Positions 8,342 through 16,669 of a DNA stretch of 46,251 nt are shown piece by piece. The translations under genes were made by a program, and so were the position numbers. The first letter of the stretch is position 1, and each line of letters begins with the position of its first letter. The stretch is from Novosphingobium sp. FKTRR1 (GTDB taxonomy: Bacteria > Pseudomonadota > Alphaproteobacteria > Sphingomonadales > Sphingomonadaceae), in contig NZ_JAIZDA010000029.1 in assembly GCF_020404405.1 (NCBI RefSeq), positions 1 to 46,251 of the forward strand, in the 5' to 3' direction. Below the pieces are notes generated by a model. It saw only the letters and a list, made by a program, of their open reading frames with translations. It was not told the DNA's origin and made no database searches.

Positions 8342-8989
8342 TCAGTTTGCCGCCGGGCTGGCAGGCGCGGCGGGGCCGTCAAAGCTGACGCTGGGCGCGA
8401 CTTGCGCGTTGGGGGTCGTCGCTTCGAACGGGATCATCGGCTTGGAGCCGTAGATCACCTTGGCGCCGATCACTGCCGGGAAAGTGCGGATGGTGACGTT
8501 GTAGTCCTTCACCGCCTCGTTGTAGTCGCGCCGGGCGATAGCGATGCGGTTCTCGGTGCCTTCAAGCTGGCTTTGCAGCGCAAGGAAGTTCTGGTTCGAC
8601 TTGAGGTCGGGATAAGCCTCGACCGAGGCAAGCAGGCGGCCCAGACCCGCCGAAAGCTGGCCTTGCGCGGCCTGGAATTGCGCCATCTTGGCCGGGTCCG
8701 AGATGTCGGCGGCCGAGATCTGCACCGATGTGGCCTTGGCGCGGGCCTCGGTCACTTTGGTCAGGGTGTCCTGCTCCTGCTTGGCATAGCCCTTCACCGT
8801 GGCGACCAGATTGGGCACCAGATCGGAACGGCGCTGGTACTGGTTCTGCACTTCGCCCCACTTCGACTTGGCGTTTTCCTCGGCGGTGGGGATCGAGTTG
8901 ACCCCGCATCCGGCCAGCGAGGCTGCAGCGGCGGCAACGAAGGCAATACGGGCAAAACGGGTGAAGAAACCGGCCATGGCGCGTGTCAT
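8342..8989 (-). CDS. lemA: LemA family lipoprotein
   Basis: Membrane-attached helical protein of 215 residues. The N terminus has a lipoprotein signal with lipobox SLAGC (Cys28), then a LemA helical bundle containing WGEVQNQYQRRSDLVPNLV, the family hallmark, plus VKGYAKQEQDTL and AIARRDYNEAVKDYNV. The start at 8989 has AGGG close upstream; ATG at 8977 is possible and would shorten the signal. It is the first gene of the lemA-TPM-TPM-nudix unit and is divergent from mscL across 211 bases that hold no other gene. Function within the family is not settled. Confidence 0.92.
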   Translation of the reverse strand: MTRAMAGFFTRFARIAFVAAAAASLAGCGVNSIPTAEENAKSKWGEVQNQYQRRSDLVPNLVATVKGYAKQEQDTLTKVTEARAKATSVQISAADISDPAKMAQFQAAQGQLSAGLGRLLASVEAYPDLKSNQNFLALQSQLEGTENRIAIARRDYNEAVKDYNVTIRTFPAVIGAKVIYGSKPMIPFEATTPNAQVAPSVSFDGPAAPASPAAN

Positions 8990-9200
8990 ATCCCTGTCAG
9001 CGGCCGGAATATCCGGTCGCTTCACGCGCACAGATGTAGCGCGTGGATGTTGCGGTTCAAGGATGCCGGTCGATTCGGATCGGCGGTTCGTCCGATTGCA
9101 TGTCGGCCAGTGAAGCCCCAGCGCAACGCGATCCGGCTTGTCGCCAAGCGCCGGGGCTGGCACATCACAAGTCGGTTTGTGGTTAACGGGAGAAGTCCGC

Positions 9201-9647
9201 ATGAGCGTGGCGAGCGAATTCAAGGCCTTCATCGCGCGGGGCAACGTGCTTGATCTGGCGGTCGGTGTCATCATCGGTGCGGCGTTCGGCAAGATTGTCA
9301 GTTCCTTGACCGAGGACGTGATCATGCCGCTGGTGGGGCTTGTCACCGGCAATGTCGATTTCACCAACAAGTTCGTCGTGCTCGGCGCTGTTCCGGCGAC
9401 CTACAAGGGCGCGCTGACCGACTATGCCGCGTTGAAGGCTGCGGGCGTGCCGATGCTGGGCTATGGCGCGTTCACCACGGCGGTGATCAACTTCCTGCTG
9501 ATGGCCTTCGTGATCTTCCTGTTGGTCCGCCAGGTGGGCAAACTGACGGCGCAGCCCGAGGTCGCAGCGCCGCCACCGCCGCCTGCCGGGCCGAGCGAGG
9601 TCGACCTGCTGACCGAAATCCGCGACGCGCTCAAAAGCCGGGGCTGA
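9201..9647 (+). CDS. mscL: Large-conductance mechanosensitive channel MscL
   Basis: Inner-membrane pentameric channel that opens under osmotic downshock. The 148 residues begin with the amphipathic N-terminal helix SEFKAFIARGNVLDLAVGVIIGAAFGKIV, which also forms TM1 and carries the conserved gating segment. TM2 is about 90-112 (FTTAVINFLLMAFVIFLLVRQV), and a Pro/Ala-rich linker leads to a C-terminal helix EVDLLTEIRDALKSR. The ATG at 9201 is preceded by GGGAGAAG at good spacing. A strong terminator follows. Nothing is odd. Confidence 0.96.
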   Translation: MSVASEFKAFIARGNVLDLAVGVIIGAAFGKIVSSLTEDVIMPLVGLVTGNVDFTNKFVVLGAVPATYKGALTDYAALKAAGVPMLGYGAFTTAVINFLLMAFVIFLLVRQVGKLTAQPEVAAPPPPPAGPSEVDLLTEIRDALKSRG

Positions 9648-9680
9648 ACGCCGTTCAGGCGCGTAAAAGTGCAGCATCGA

Positions 9681-9720
9681 GGGGGCGGGCGAGGAAACTC
9701 GCGGCGCCCCCTTTCCTTTT
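9681..9720 (+). terminator. Rho-independent terminator after mscL
   Basis: GGGGGCG (9681-9687) pairs with CGCCCCC (9705-9711) and the inner GCGAG pairs with CTCGC around a GAAA tetraloop. The stem is followed by CTTTCCTTTT. This separates mscL from the ssrA transcript. Confidence 0.85.
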
Positions 9721-9744
9721 GGTGACAGTGGCCTATATGACCTC

Positions 9745-10120
9745 CTGTCGGCTCCGGTCGGCTATGGCGATAAACTGCGGCGTACAATAGGCGCAGCGGA
9801 CCCGGGGGCGGTACCCGGCGGCTCCACCATCACTACCGGCCTTTCTCGGGTCGGGCCTTGTTGTCGCAAGGGTGTTGATGGGGCCGAACTAGGATCGACG
9901 TGTGTTGAAAAGCGCTGTTTTCGCCCGGGCTGAGTAACCCGTTAAAGGCTCAAAACCCACAAGTGCCAACGACAACGAAGCACTCGCTCTCGCGGCGTAA
10001 TCTGACGGCCTAACGGCCTGATCTTACAAAGCTAAAGCGCGGTTGAACCCACCGGGCAACAGAAGGGAGTTCAGCGGCTGGGGACGAGCCGGGCAACAGA
10101 ATCGTCCCACCTTTCCCTTC
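9745..10120 (+). ncRNA. ssrA: Transfer-messenger RNA, circularly permuted two-piece form
   Basis: Ribosome-rescue RNA in the permuted alphaproteobacterial arrangement. The acceptor piece comes first and ends GGCTCC-A-CCA at 9829, with a T-arm-like CCGGG/CCCGG stem and seven-base loop just before. The coding piece starts GGGGCC at 9880, complementary to GGCTCC (allowing one G-U), and continues with the conserved AGGATCGACG. The tag frame at 9965-10000 reads ANDNEALALAA and then TAA. Downstream, GGCT/AGCC and GGGACGA/TCGTCCC (10081-10108) form a pseudoknot. The 50-base spacer 9830-9879 would be excised. The outer ends (9745, 10120) are estimates. No protein gene lies between mscL and 10205. Confidence 0.95.
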
Positions 10121-10204
10121 ATTTGCGCACCGTGCGGCGATCGTTGGACGGGCTCGGGCCTTCGACGGGCTTTGGTCAGACTTGCGCGGGCCAGACTTGC
10201 GCGC

Positions 10205-10456
10205 TCAATCCTGCGCGGGCGCGATTTTCAGCGCGGCGGTGCGTTCGCGTTCATAGCGCAGCGCGTCAAAGATCTTGCCACCGGCCATGAACACCGCAGC
10301 GGTTGCCGCCACGAACAGCAGCTTGCCCTGAAAGCCGGGAAACTGCGTGAGGTAGTGTTGCCCGCGTTCGGTCGCCCCCAGAGCCAGCGCATAGATGATG
10401 GCAAACGCTTCGAAGCGGGTCTTGATGATGAAAAGTCGACCAAGCTTGCGCAGCAT
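10205..10456 (-). CDS. Small conserved membrane protein, function unknown
   Basis: Product of 83 residues with two hydrophobic segments, about 12-30 (FEAFAIIYALALGA) and 42-60 (LLFVAATAAVFMAG), and a basic tail. Orthologue-like small proteins are frequent in sphingomonads, but no function is known to me. The ATG at 10456 is chosen because GAGGAAA lies eight bases upstream; longer in-frame starts lack such a site. It is convergent with ssrA and separated from astB by 162 bases that show no gene. Confidence 0.7.
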   Translation of the reverse strand: MLRKLGRLFIIKTRFEAFAIIYALALGATERGQHYLTQFPGFQGKLLFVAATAAVFMAGGKIFDALRYERERTAALKIAPAQD

Positions 10457-10618
10457 GCGGCGGTTTCCTCGTGGTGGTCCGTGACCTGTTCCCGGCTGCG
10501 TCGCAATCATCGTGCCAGTGGCGCAATTGCTGCGATGCGCCGGATTCACCACTGGTTAACTGTCAAAGCCACCGACAGGTAACGCAATTCTCAACGCTTG
10601 AGGCTTGGTCCAGTTCCC

Positions 10619-11899
10619 TTAGGCCAGCTCGGTGAGCCCCGCCGCTTCCAGCACGGCGGCGCGGGCGGCCTGCACTGACCGGGCCAGCGCGGCGCTGCCG
10701 ATGTCGGTGGGGTCGATCTGTTCGGGCCAGTGCGCCGCAACCACGCTTTCGAGCAAGGCGATGCGTGCTTCATCCAGCAGGAACCGCGGATCGATCGCGG
10801 CGGGATCGGCGACGACGCGCAGCCGCAGGCACGCCGGGCCGCCGCCGTTGGCCATCGACTGGCGCACATCGACCGGCAGCACCTTGCGGATCGGCCCGTT
10901 GCTGGCGAGCAGTCCGTCAAGGTAGGCACGCACGCGCGGGTGCTCCCACGCCTCCAGCGGGATGACCAGACCCATCGCGCCGCCTGGCAGCGTCAGGACT
11001 TGCCCGTTGAACAGATAGCTGGCGATGGCATCGGCGAGACTGACGGCGCTGGCAGGAACGACCACGATCTCGGCCTCGGGCTGGGCCGCGCGGATGGCGG
11101 CATACGTGCCTTCGGGGTCGGCAAAGGCCAGCTCGTGGGTGAACAGCACGCGCTCGTTGGCGACGGCGACGACGTCGTTGTGGAACGCACCCGCCGCAAT
11201 CGCCTCGGCCGATTGTTCGACGAACAGCGCCTGCGCCGGGTTCAGCCCGTGCAGTCGGGCCACCGCGCGGCTGGCCTGTTCGTGCTGGCGCGCGGGGAAG
11301 GCGCCGCCCCCGGTGTCCTTGGTGTGGCGGCCATACACGAAGATCTCCAGCCCCGGCGCCGCATGGTGCGCGGCCATGCGCATGTGGTTGGCCGCGCCTT
11401 CATCGCCGAAGCAGGCGGGCACCGCGTCGTGCACGGCAAAGTGCGCGGTGTCGGCAAAGGCAAGCCGCAACTGGCGCACGGTGTCGGGCCATTCCTGCGA
11501 ACGGTGCGGCATCGTCACAAGGTTGGCGGCGGTCAGGTGGCAGCGCCCGTCGGCGGTGTCGGGCGCGGGGCTGACGGTGGCGGCGTTGGCCGTCCACATC
11601 GCGCTGGCCGACCAAGCGGCGGCGCGCAGGCGGCGCTCGGCCTCGCCCGCCGGTTCGACCCCGCTCAGCCCCAGCGCATCGAGAAACGCGCCATTGGGCC
11701 GGGGCAACGGGGCAAAGAAGCCCTGCGCCAGCCCGAGGTTGAGGTTGTGGCGCATCTTGCCCAGCCCCTGCAGCGCGGCGGCGCGCGGGTACGACGGGTC
11801 GCCGCCGTGGCTGGCCGAGGCGAGGTTGCCCAGGCTCAGCCCCGCATAGTTGTGGCTGGGGCCGACCAGCCCGTCAAAGTTGATTTCCACCAGCGGCAT
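10619..11899 (-). CDS. astB: N-succinylarginine dihydrolase AstB
   Basis: Second enzyme of the arginine succinyltransferase pathway: it converts N2-succinylarginine to N2-succinylornithine with release of ammonia and carbon dioxide. The 426 residues start with the family signature EINFDGLVGPSHNYAGLSLGN. The catalytic His lies in AFHNDVVAVAN (His240) and the nucleophilic Cys in MANGGGPACLRLR (Cys357). Length matches the family (about 440). It lies 62 bases downstream of astA on the same strand. astC, astD and astE are not in the window. Confidence 0.96.
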   Translation of the reverse strand: MPLVEINFDGLVGPSHNYAGLSLGNLASASHGGDPSYPRAAALQGLGKMRHNLNLGLAQGFFAPLPRPNGAFLDALGLSGVEPAGEAERRLRAAAWSASAMWTANAATVSPAPDTADGRCHLTAANLVTMPHRSQEWPDTVRQLRLAFADTAHFAVHDAVPACFGDEGAANHMRMAAHHAAPGLEIFVYGRHTKDTGGGAFPARQHEQASRAVARLHGLNPAQALFVEQSAEAIAAGAFHNDVVAVANERVLFTHELAFADPEGTYAAIRAAQPEAEIVVVPASAVSLADAIASYLFNGQVLTLPGGAMGLVIPLEAWEHPRVRAYLDGLLASNGPIRKVLPVDVRQSMANGGGPACLRLRVVADPAAIDPRFLLDEARIALLESVVAAHWPEQIDPTDIGSAALARSVQAARAAVLEAAGLTELA

Positions 11900-11961
11900 C
11901 GGGGTATCCTGTTCGCGTTTGGGTCCGGTTGAAGCTCAAAATGGCGCAAGGGTGAAATGGA

Positions 11962-13002
11962 CTAGCGCCGCACGTGCCACACCTGATCGCCCACGCTGAC
12001 GTCGAGCGCGCCAGCGGCGATGGGATCGAGCACGACCCCGTCCGCCCCATCGGTCGCCACTTCGCCCATCGTGCAGCGAAAGCTGTCGAGCCGTCCGGTG
12101 GCGATCAGCGCCTTGACGGCGTGGCCGGTGCCCTCGGGGGCGCGAACGTGGGTGATCGTGGCCTGCTTCGCCTCGGCGATCGAGCGGACCCGGTCGGTGC
12201 GCGTGGTCATCGTCGGGCCACCGTCGAAGATGTCGAAGTAGCCCTCGGAATGGAAGCCTTCCTCCTCAAGCATGCGCATCGCGGCGCGCCCGCTGGGGTG
12301 GGGCAGGCCGATGGCCGAACGCGCGATCTCGGGCAGCATCGCGACATAGACCGGGTGCTTGGGCATCAGGTCGGCGATGAACTGATAGCCGTTGATGGCG
12401 TTGAAATAGTCGGCTTCCTGAAAGCTCATGCCGAAGAAGCGCCCGGCCACACCGTCCCAGAACGGCGATCCGCCGCGTTCGTCGATGATCCCGCGCAGTT
12501 CAGCGAGGATGCGGTTGGCAAAGCGTTTGCGGTGCATCGCGATGAACAGGTAGCGGCTGCGCGCCAGCAACAGGCCAAGCCCGCCCGCGCGCTCGCCGGG
12601 GTGCAGGAACAGCCCGCCCACTTCGCTAGACCCTTCCAGATCGGTGACGAGGTTGAGCATTTCGGCGCGGAAGGTGCGGTTCAGCTCCTTCGAATGCTGG
12701 GTCAGCGTGGCCATGCGGTACGAGTAGAACGGATATTGCTGCCCTACGCAGGTGAAGATCTGCGCGGTGCCGCGCACTTCGCCGGTGATCGCATCTTCCA
12801 GCACCAGCACGAACAGTTCGTCGCGCGGGTGGTTGGGGTCGCCCTCGTCGGTATTGCCAAAGCCTTGCGCCGCGCGCTCCAGCTTGGCGGTCAGCGCCTT
12901 GCGGTCGGGCGGCAGGTTGGTGAAGCCGCCGCCGGTCAGCTTGGCCATGTCGTACAAGTGCTGCAAGTCGGCCGGACTTGCGGCGCGGATGCGGTAGCTC
13001 AT
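11962..13002 (-). CDS. astA: Arginine N-succinyltransferase AstA
   Basis: First enzyme of the AST pathway; it transfers succinyl from succinyl-CoA to the alpha-amino group of arginine. The 346 residues show the family features LTGGGFTNLPPD near residue 25, TCVGQQYPFYSYR, EVGGLFLHPGERAGGLGLLLARSRYLF, and GSPFWDGVAGRFFGMSF. Two adjacent ATG codons exist: 13005 forms ATGA with the upstream hydrolase stop, and 13002 gives better spacing from the GGGGGG ribosome site, so 13002 is used. Translational coupling to the M20 hydrolase is clear either way. astB follows. Confidence 0.95.
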   Translation of the reverse strand: MSYRIRAASPADLQHLYDMAKLTGGGFTNLPPDRKALTAKLERAAQGFGNTDEGDPNHPRDELFVLVLEDAITGEVRGTAQIFTCVGQQYPFYSYRMATLTQHSKELNRTFRAEMLNLVTDLEGSSEVGGLFLHPGERAGGLGLLLARSRYLFIAMHRKRFANRILAELRGIIDERGGSPFWDGVAGRFFGMSFQEADYFNAINGYQFIADLMPKHPVYVAMLPEIARSAIGLPHPSGRAAMRMLEEEGFHSEGYFDIFDGGPTMTTRTDRVRSIAEAKQATITHVRAPEGTGHAVKALIATGRLDSFRCTMGEVATDGADGVVLDPIAAGALDVSVGDQVWHVRR

Positions 13003-14207
13003 CATTCCCCCCCTGCAAGGCGATGCAGCACCAAGGCCGAAAGCGCCGCGCGCTCGGCCAGCGATGGCACCACCAGGAATTCTGCGTCCGAATGGATCGC
13101 GCCGCCGCGTACGCCCATGGTATCGACCACCGGCACGCCCAGCGCAGCGATGTTGTTGCCATCGCACACCCCGCCCGAGCTTTGCCAGCGGATCGGCTGA
13201 CCCAGCGCGGCCCCGCAGGTGCGGACCAGCTCGAACAGTTCCTCGGCCTGCGGCGTCAAGGGCTTGGGCGGGCGGCTGATGCCACCGTGCAGGTGGATGG
13301 ATACTTCGTGCTCGATCTCGACAGCCGCGATCAACGCCCTCAGATCGCGCGCGAAAGCCTCGGCCAGTTCGGTCGAGCGGGGGCGCACGTTGAAGCGCAG
13401 GATCGCATGATCGGGCACCACGTTGTTGGCGCTGCCGCCGTCGATCTTTGCCGGGTTCACGCTCAACCCCTCGCGCTGGGCATCGCGAAGCTTCAACGCA
13501 AGCGCGGCTGCCGCGACAATCGCGTTGCGCCCGTCCTGCGGGTTGCGCCCGGCGTGCGCACTGCGGCCGGTGACGATGGCCGAGTAGTTGCCGCTGCCCG
13601 CACGGGCGCCGGCCAGCGTGCCATCGGGCAGCGCGCTGGGTTCATACGTCAGCGCCGCCGCCTTGCCCGCCGCCAACTGCGCGATCAGCGGGGCGGACGA
13701 CAGACTGCCGGTTTCCTCGTCGGCGTTGATCAGCACGTCATAGCCGACGCCCGCCGCCGCCGGACTGCGCTCGAACGCCTGCAAGGCCGCCAGCAGCACC
13801 GCGATGCCGCCCTTCATGTCGGCCACGCCCGGTCCGTTCAACGTCGCGTCATCAAGCCAGCGCGCAGTCTGGAACGGGTGGTCGGCGGGAAACACGGTGT
13901 CCATGTGCCCGGTCAGCAGGAACCGCCGGTTGGCGCGCGGACGGACCGACAGCACCAGATGCTGCCCATGATCGAGCGCCACCGTGCGCCCATCGGCGGC
14001 GACCGCCTCGACCGGGGCAGGGCTTTCCAGCCGCGCCTCGCCCGGCAGGACGGCAAAGGCATCGGCCAGCAGCGCCGCTTGTGCGGCCAGCCCGGCAAGG
14101 TTGCGCGTGCCGGTGTTGATCGCGCTCCACGCCAGCGCTTGCGCCAGCATGGCGGGCGCATCGATCTGGCTGAGCAGCGCGTGCTCCGGGGGCGAAAGCG
14201 GTGTCAT
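13002..14207 (-). CDS. M20 family metallohydrolase (ArgE/DapE/CPG2 type) coupled to astA
   Basis: Cytoplasmic dinuclear-zinc amidohydrolase of 401 residues. Metal and catalytic residues are visible: GHMDTVF (His101, Asp103), GVADMKGG (bridging Asp130), DEETGS (catalytic Glu164, ligand Glu165) and a late His in GGAIHSDAEF. The lid domain carries GRSAHAGRNPQDGRNA. Family members cleave N-acyl amino acids or C-terminal glutamates. The stop overlaps the astA start, so the gene belongs to the arginine-succinyl operon and could act on a succinylated amino acid, perhaps in the place of AstE; that is inference. The start at 14207 is the first ATG; a TTG at 14237 is possible. Confidence 0.88.
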   Translation of the reverse strand: MTPLSPPEHALLSQIDAPAMLAQALAWSAINTGTRNLAGLAAQAALLADAFAVLPGEARLESPAPVEAVAADGRTVALDHGQHLVLSVRPRANRRFLLTGHMDTVFPADHPFQTARWLDDATLNGPGVADMKGGIAVLLAALQAFERSPAAAGVGYDVLINADEETGSLSSAPLIAQLAAGKAAALTYEPSALPDGTLAGARAGSGNYSAIVTGRSAHAGRNPQDGRNAIVAAAALALKLRDAQREGLSVNPAKIDGGSANNVVPDHAILRFNVRPRSTELAEAFARDLRALIAAVEIEHEVSIHLHGGISRPPKPLTPQAEELFELVRTCGAALGQPIRWQSSGGVCDGNNIAALGVPVVDTMGVRGGAIHSDAEFLVVPSLAERAALSALVLHRLAGGE

Positions 14208-14280
14208 CGGCAAAGGGCTTAAAGCATCGCGGCACAAGGGTGAACCCCCGTGCCAATGCTTTCCGGTTGGTATCGCGCGC

Positions 14281-15078
14281 TCAACCGAACAGGATCGGGA
14301 ACCAGTCGCTGCGCAGCCGCTCGCCGGGCTTCATGCCGTGGTCGGGGAAGGGGGGCGAGGTGCGGCCCGGTCGTTCGACAAAGCGCGCATCGTCGCCGAC
14401 AAAGCGCAACGACAGCACGCGCCGCCGGTCGGCACCGGGGTTGCCGCGCGCGCCGTGCACGGTGCGGAAATCGAACAGAACCGCATCGCCCGGCTCCAGT
14501 TCCCATTCCAGCACGGTGTGTTCGGGCTGCGTGTCCGGATCGGGCACAGGCAGGTAATCGCCCGGCTCTGCATAGAACGCGGCATCGGTCGCCCAGCGCA
14601 CCGGCAGCACCGGCTTGGGCCACAGGTGCGACCCGGCGATCAGCCGCAGCGTCGCCTCGCGCACCGGCTCGACCGGGAGCCACAGACTGACGGTCTGCGT
14701 GCCCTCGACGAAGTAATAGGGCGCATCCTGATGCCAGGGCGTGGGCTTTTGCGTGCCCGGCTCCTTGATCAGCACGTGATCGTGAAAGAACTGCGCGGTG
14801 GTCGAACGCATCGCCTGCGCGGCCAGTTGCGCGGCGGGGCTGGCGCGCACCACCTGCTCGATTTCGGGCAGGCGCTGCCAGTTGCAATAGTCATCGAAGA
14901 ACCGGCCGGGCTGGCCGGCGCTGACAGAATCGGCGGCATAAGGGCCGGGTTCGCGCAAGTTGTGCTCGATCCCGGCGGCGATGGTCCCGATCCAGTCGCG
15001 AAACACCCCGCGCACCACCACCGCGCCGTCGCGGGCGAAGGCGGCAACTTCGTCTGCGGAAATCAGCGCTGCGGTCAT
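14281..15078 (-). CDS. Phytanoyl-CoA dioxygenase (PhyH) family protein
   Basis: Fe(II)/2-oxoglutarate-dependent oxygenase of 265 residues. The metal triad is visible as His116 and Asp118 in PTPWHQDAPYY and His208 in FRTVHGARGN, with Arg219 in the following DRRRVLSLRF positioned for 2-oxoglutarate. The N-terminal helix reads ISADEVAAFARDGAVVVRGV, typical of PhyH. The substrate is unknown; small-molecule hydroxylation is likely. It sits 17 bases after ribE and 73 bases before the M20 hydrolase, all on the minus strand, so it may be cotranscribed with both. Confidence 0.85.
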   Translation of the reverse strand: MTAALISADEVAAFARDGAVVVRGVFRDWIGTIAAGIEHNLREPGPYAADSVSAGQPGRFFDDYCNWQRLPEIEQVVRASPAAQLAAQAMRSTTAQFFHDHVLIKEPGTQKPTPWHQDAPYYFVEGTQTVSLWLPVEPVREATLRLIAGSHLWPKPVLPVRWATDAAFYAEPGDYLPVPDPDTQPEHTVLEWELEPGDAVLFDFRTVHGARGNPGADRRRVLSLRFVGDDARFVERPGRTSPPFPDHGMKPGERLRSDWFPILFG

Positions 15079-15095
15079 GCTCGGTCGTGGCCGGT

Positions 15096-15719
15096 TCAGG
15101 CCGCGCGGGTCAGGCTTTGCATCCGCTTGAGATAGCGGGCCAGCACGTCGATCTCGAGATTGACCTTGTGCCCGGCGGTCAGGGTGCCCAGCGTGGTGAC
15201 TTCGGCGGTGTGCGGGATGATGTTCAGCCCGAAATGCGCCGCGCCATCGGGCTGGTCGGCCACCGCATTGACCGTCAGCGATACGCCGTCGACGGTGATT
15301 GAGCCCTTTTCGGCGATGTAGGGGGCCAGTTCCTGCGGCGCGGCGATGACAAAGCGCAGCGAGCCGCCTTCGGGGGTCACGCTCACCACTTCGCCCACCG
15401 CATCGACGTGGCCGGTCACGATATGGCCGCCCAGTTCGTCGCCCAGCTTCAGCGCGGGCTCAAGGTTGAGCGGCGCGCCTTCGTGCCATTGCGCGGGCGC
15501 GGTGCGGCTGATCGTTTCGCCCGAGACATCGACCGCGAACCAAGCATCGCCCGCGCGTCCGCCCTTGTCGACCACGGTCAGGCACACGCCCGAACAGGCG
15601 ATGGAGGCGCCGATGGCGATCTTGGCGGGGTCTTGTACCGTGGAGATGGTCAGGCGCGTGTCGCCCGGATTGGCAACGGCCCGCACTTTGCCCACTTCGA
15701 CGACGATCCCGGTAAACAT
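15096..15719 (-). CDS. ribE: Riboflavin synthase, alpha subunit
   Basis: Catalyses dismutation of two 6,7-dimethyl-8-ribityllumazine molecules to riboflavin. The 207 residues contain the two homologous beta barrels of the family: MFTGIVVEVGKV at the start with GVCLTVVDKG in the first barrel, and GHIVTGHVDAVGEV with GVSLTVNAV in the second. The C-terminal helix reads NLEIDVLARYLKRM. It lies 18 bases downstream of the broken ribD in the same orientation. No FMN riboswitch is seen upstream of either gene. Confidence 0.95.
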   Translation of the reverse strand: MFTGIVVEVGKVRAVANPGDTRLTISTVQDPAKIAIGASIACSGVCLTVVDKGGRAGDAWFAVDVSGETISRTAPAQWHEGAPLNLEPALKLGDELGGHIVTGHVDAVGEVVSVTPEGGSLRFVIAAPQELAPYIAEKGSITVDGVSLTVNAVADQPDGAAHFGLNIIPHTAEVTTLGTLTAGHKVNLEIDVLARYLKRMQSLTRAA

Positions 15720-15737
15720 CGCAACTCAGCTCCTTAA

Positions 15738-16665
15738 TCAGCGTGTCCGGTGGTAGACTTCGAGAAGGTCGCTGCCAAGCCGCTGTTGCGCGTTCAGCCG
15801 CCAGCGGCCGTGCGCTTCGCCCAGATGGGCAAGGCCGATGTCGCCGATGCACGCCACGCCATCGCCGATTACGATCGGCGCGCGATAGAGCAGCAGTCGG
15901 TCCACGCGGTCGGCGGCAAGGAAGGTGGCCGCCGCACCGGCGCCCCCTTCGACGAACAAGTACTGGGTCAGTCCAAACGCGCCCGGAGCGGCGATGTCCG
16001 CCACGCCCTGCCATCCGGCGGGGACGGCGCCGCGTGTCAACACCCAGCGTTCGGGGCTGCGCTGCTCAAGGCCGGGCAGTCGCACGTCGAGCCGGGGGGC
16101 ATCGGCGCGCAGGGTGCCGCCGCCGACCAGAATCACGTCGGCCCGCGCCCGCTCGGCATGGACATGCGCGCGCGCTTGCGGTCCGGTGATCCACTGGCTT
16201 TCGCCATTGGCCAGCGCGATCCTGCCATCGAGCGAGGTCGCCAGCTTGAGCGTGGTGTGCGGTCGTCCCGCGGTCTGGCGCAGCAGGTATCCCGCCAACG
16301 AGGCGCGCGCGGCGGGCGAATCTAGCACTTCGACCGCGATCCCGTGTTCGCGCAGTCGGGCGATACCGGCCCCGGCGGTGCGCGGATCGGGGTCGGTGCA
16401 GCCGATCACCACGCGCGCTGGCATGGGCGCAAGGTTCCAGCGTGACGTAAAGCGTGGCACCGGCGGCTTGCGCGCCTGCCTGCGCCAGCGCCTCGGCCTC
16501 GGCATGGGGGCGTCCACCGGCTTGCGTCCAGCCGCGCCCGACGACCACGCCTTTACCGCGCACCAGCACCGCACCGACAGCGGGGTTGGGGCGGCTGAGC
16601 GGACGGCCACGCGCGGCCAGCGCCGCTGCGGCATCAAGCCAGCGGTGGTCGTCTGGCGCGCTCAA
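15738..16665 (-). pseudogene. ribD: ribD, bifunctional riboflavin deaminase/reductase, frameshifted with internal deletion
   Basis: RibD deaminates and then reduces the pyrimidine intermediate of riboflavin synthesis. Here the deaminase part (TTG start at 16665; RPNPAVGAVLV, PHAEAEAL with His54 and Glu56, LEPCAH with Cys79) runs to about 16410, and the reductase part (PARVVIGCTDPDPRTAG onward, TLKLATSLDGRIA) continues in a different frame to the stop at 15738. Comparison with remembered RibD proteins indicates about 15 residues are missing, including the second zinc cysteine. The junction coincides with a 13-base sequence, CCAGCGCGCGTGG on the minus strand (16409-16421), that encodes SARG in one frame and PARVV in the other, as expected for collapse between two direct repeats. 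An ATG at 16424 could restart the reductase alone (228 residues). Confidence 0.85.
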
Positions 16666-16669
16666 CCTG

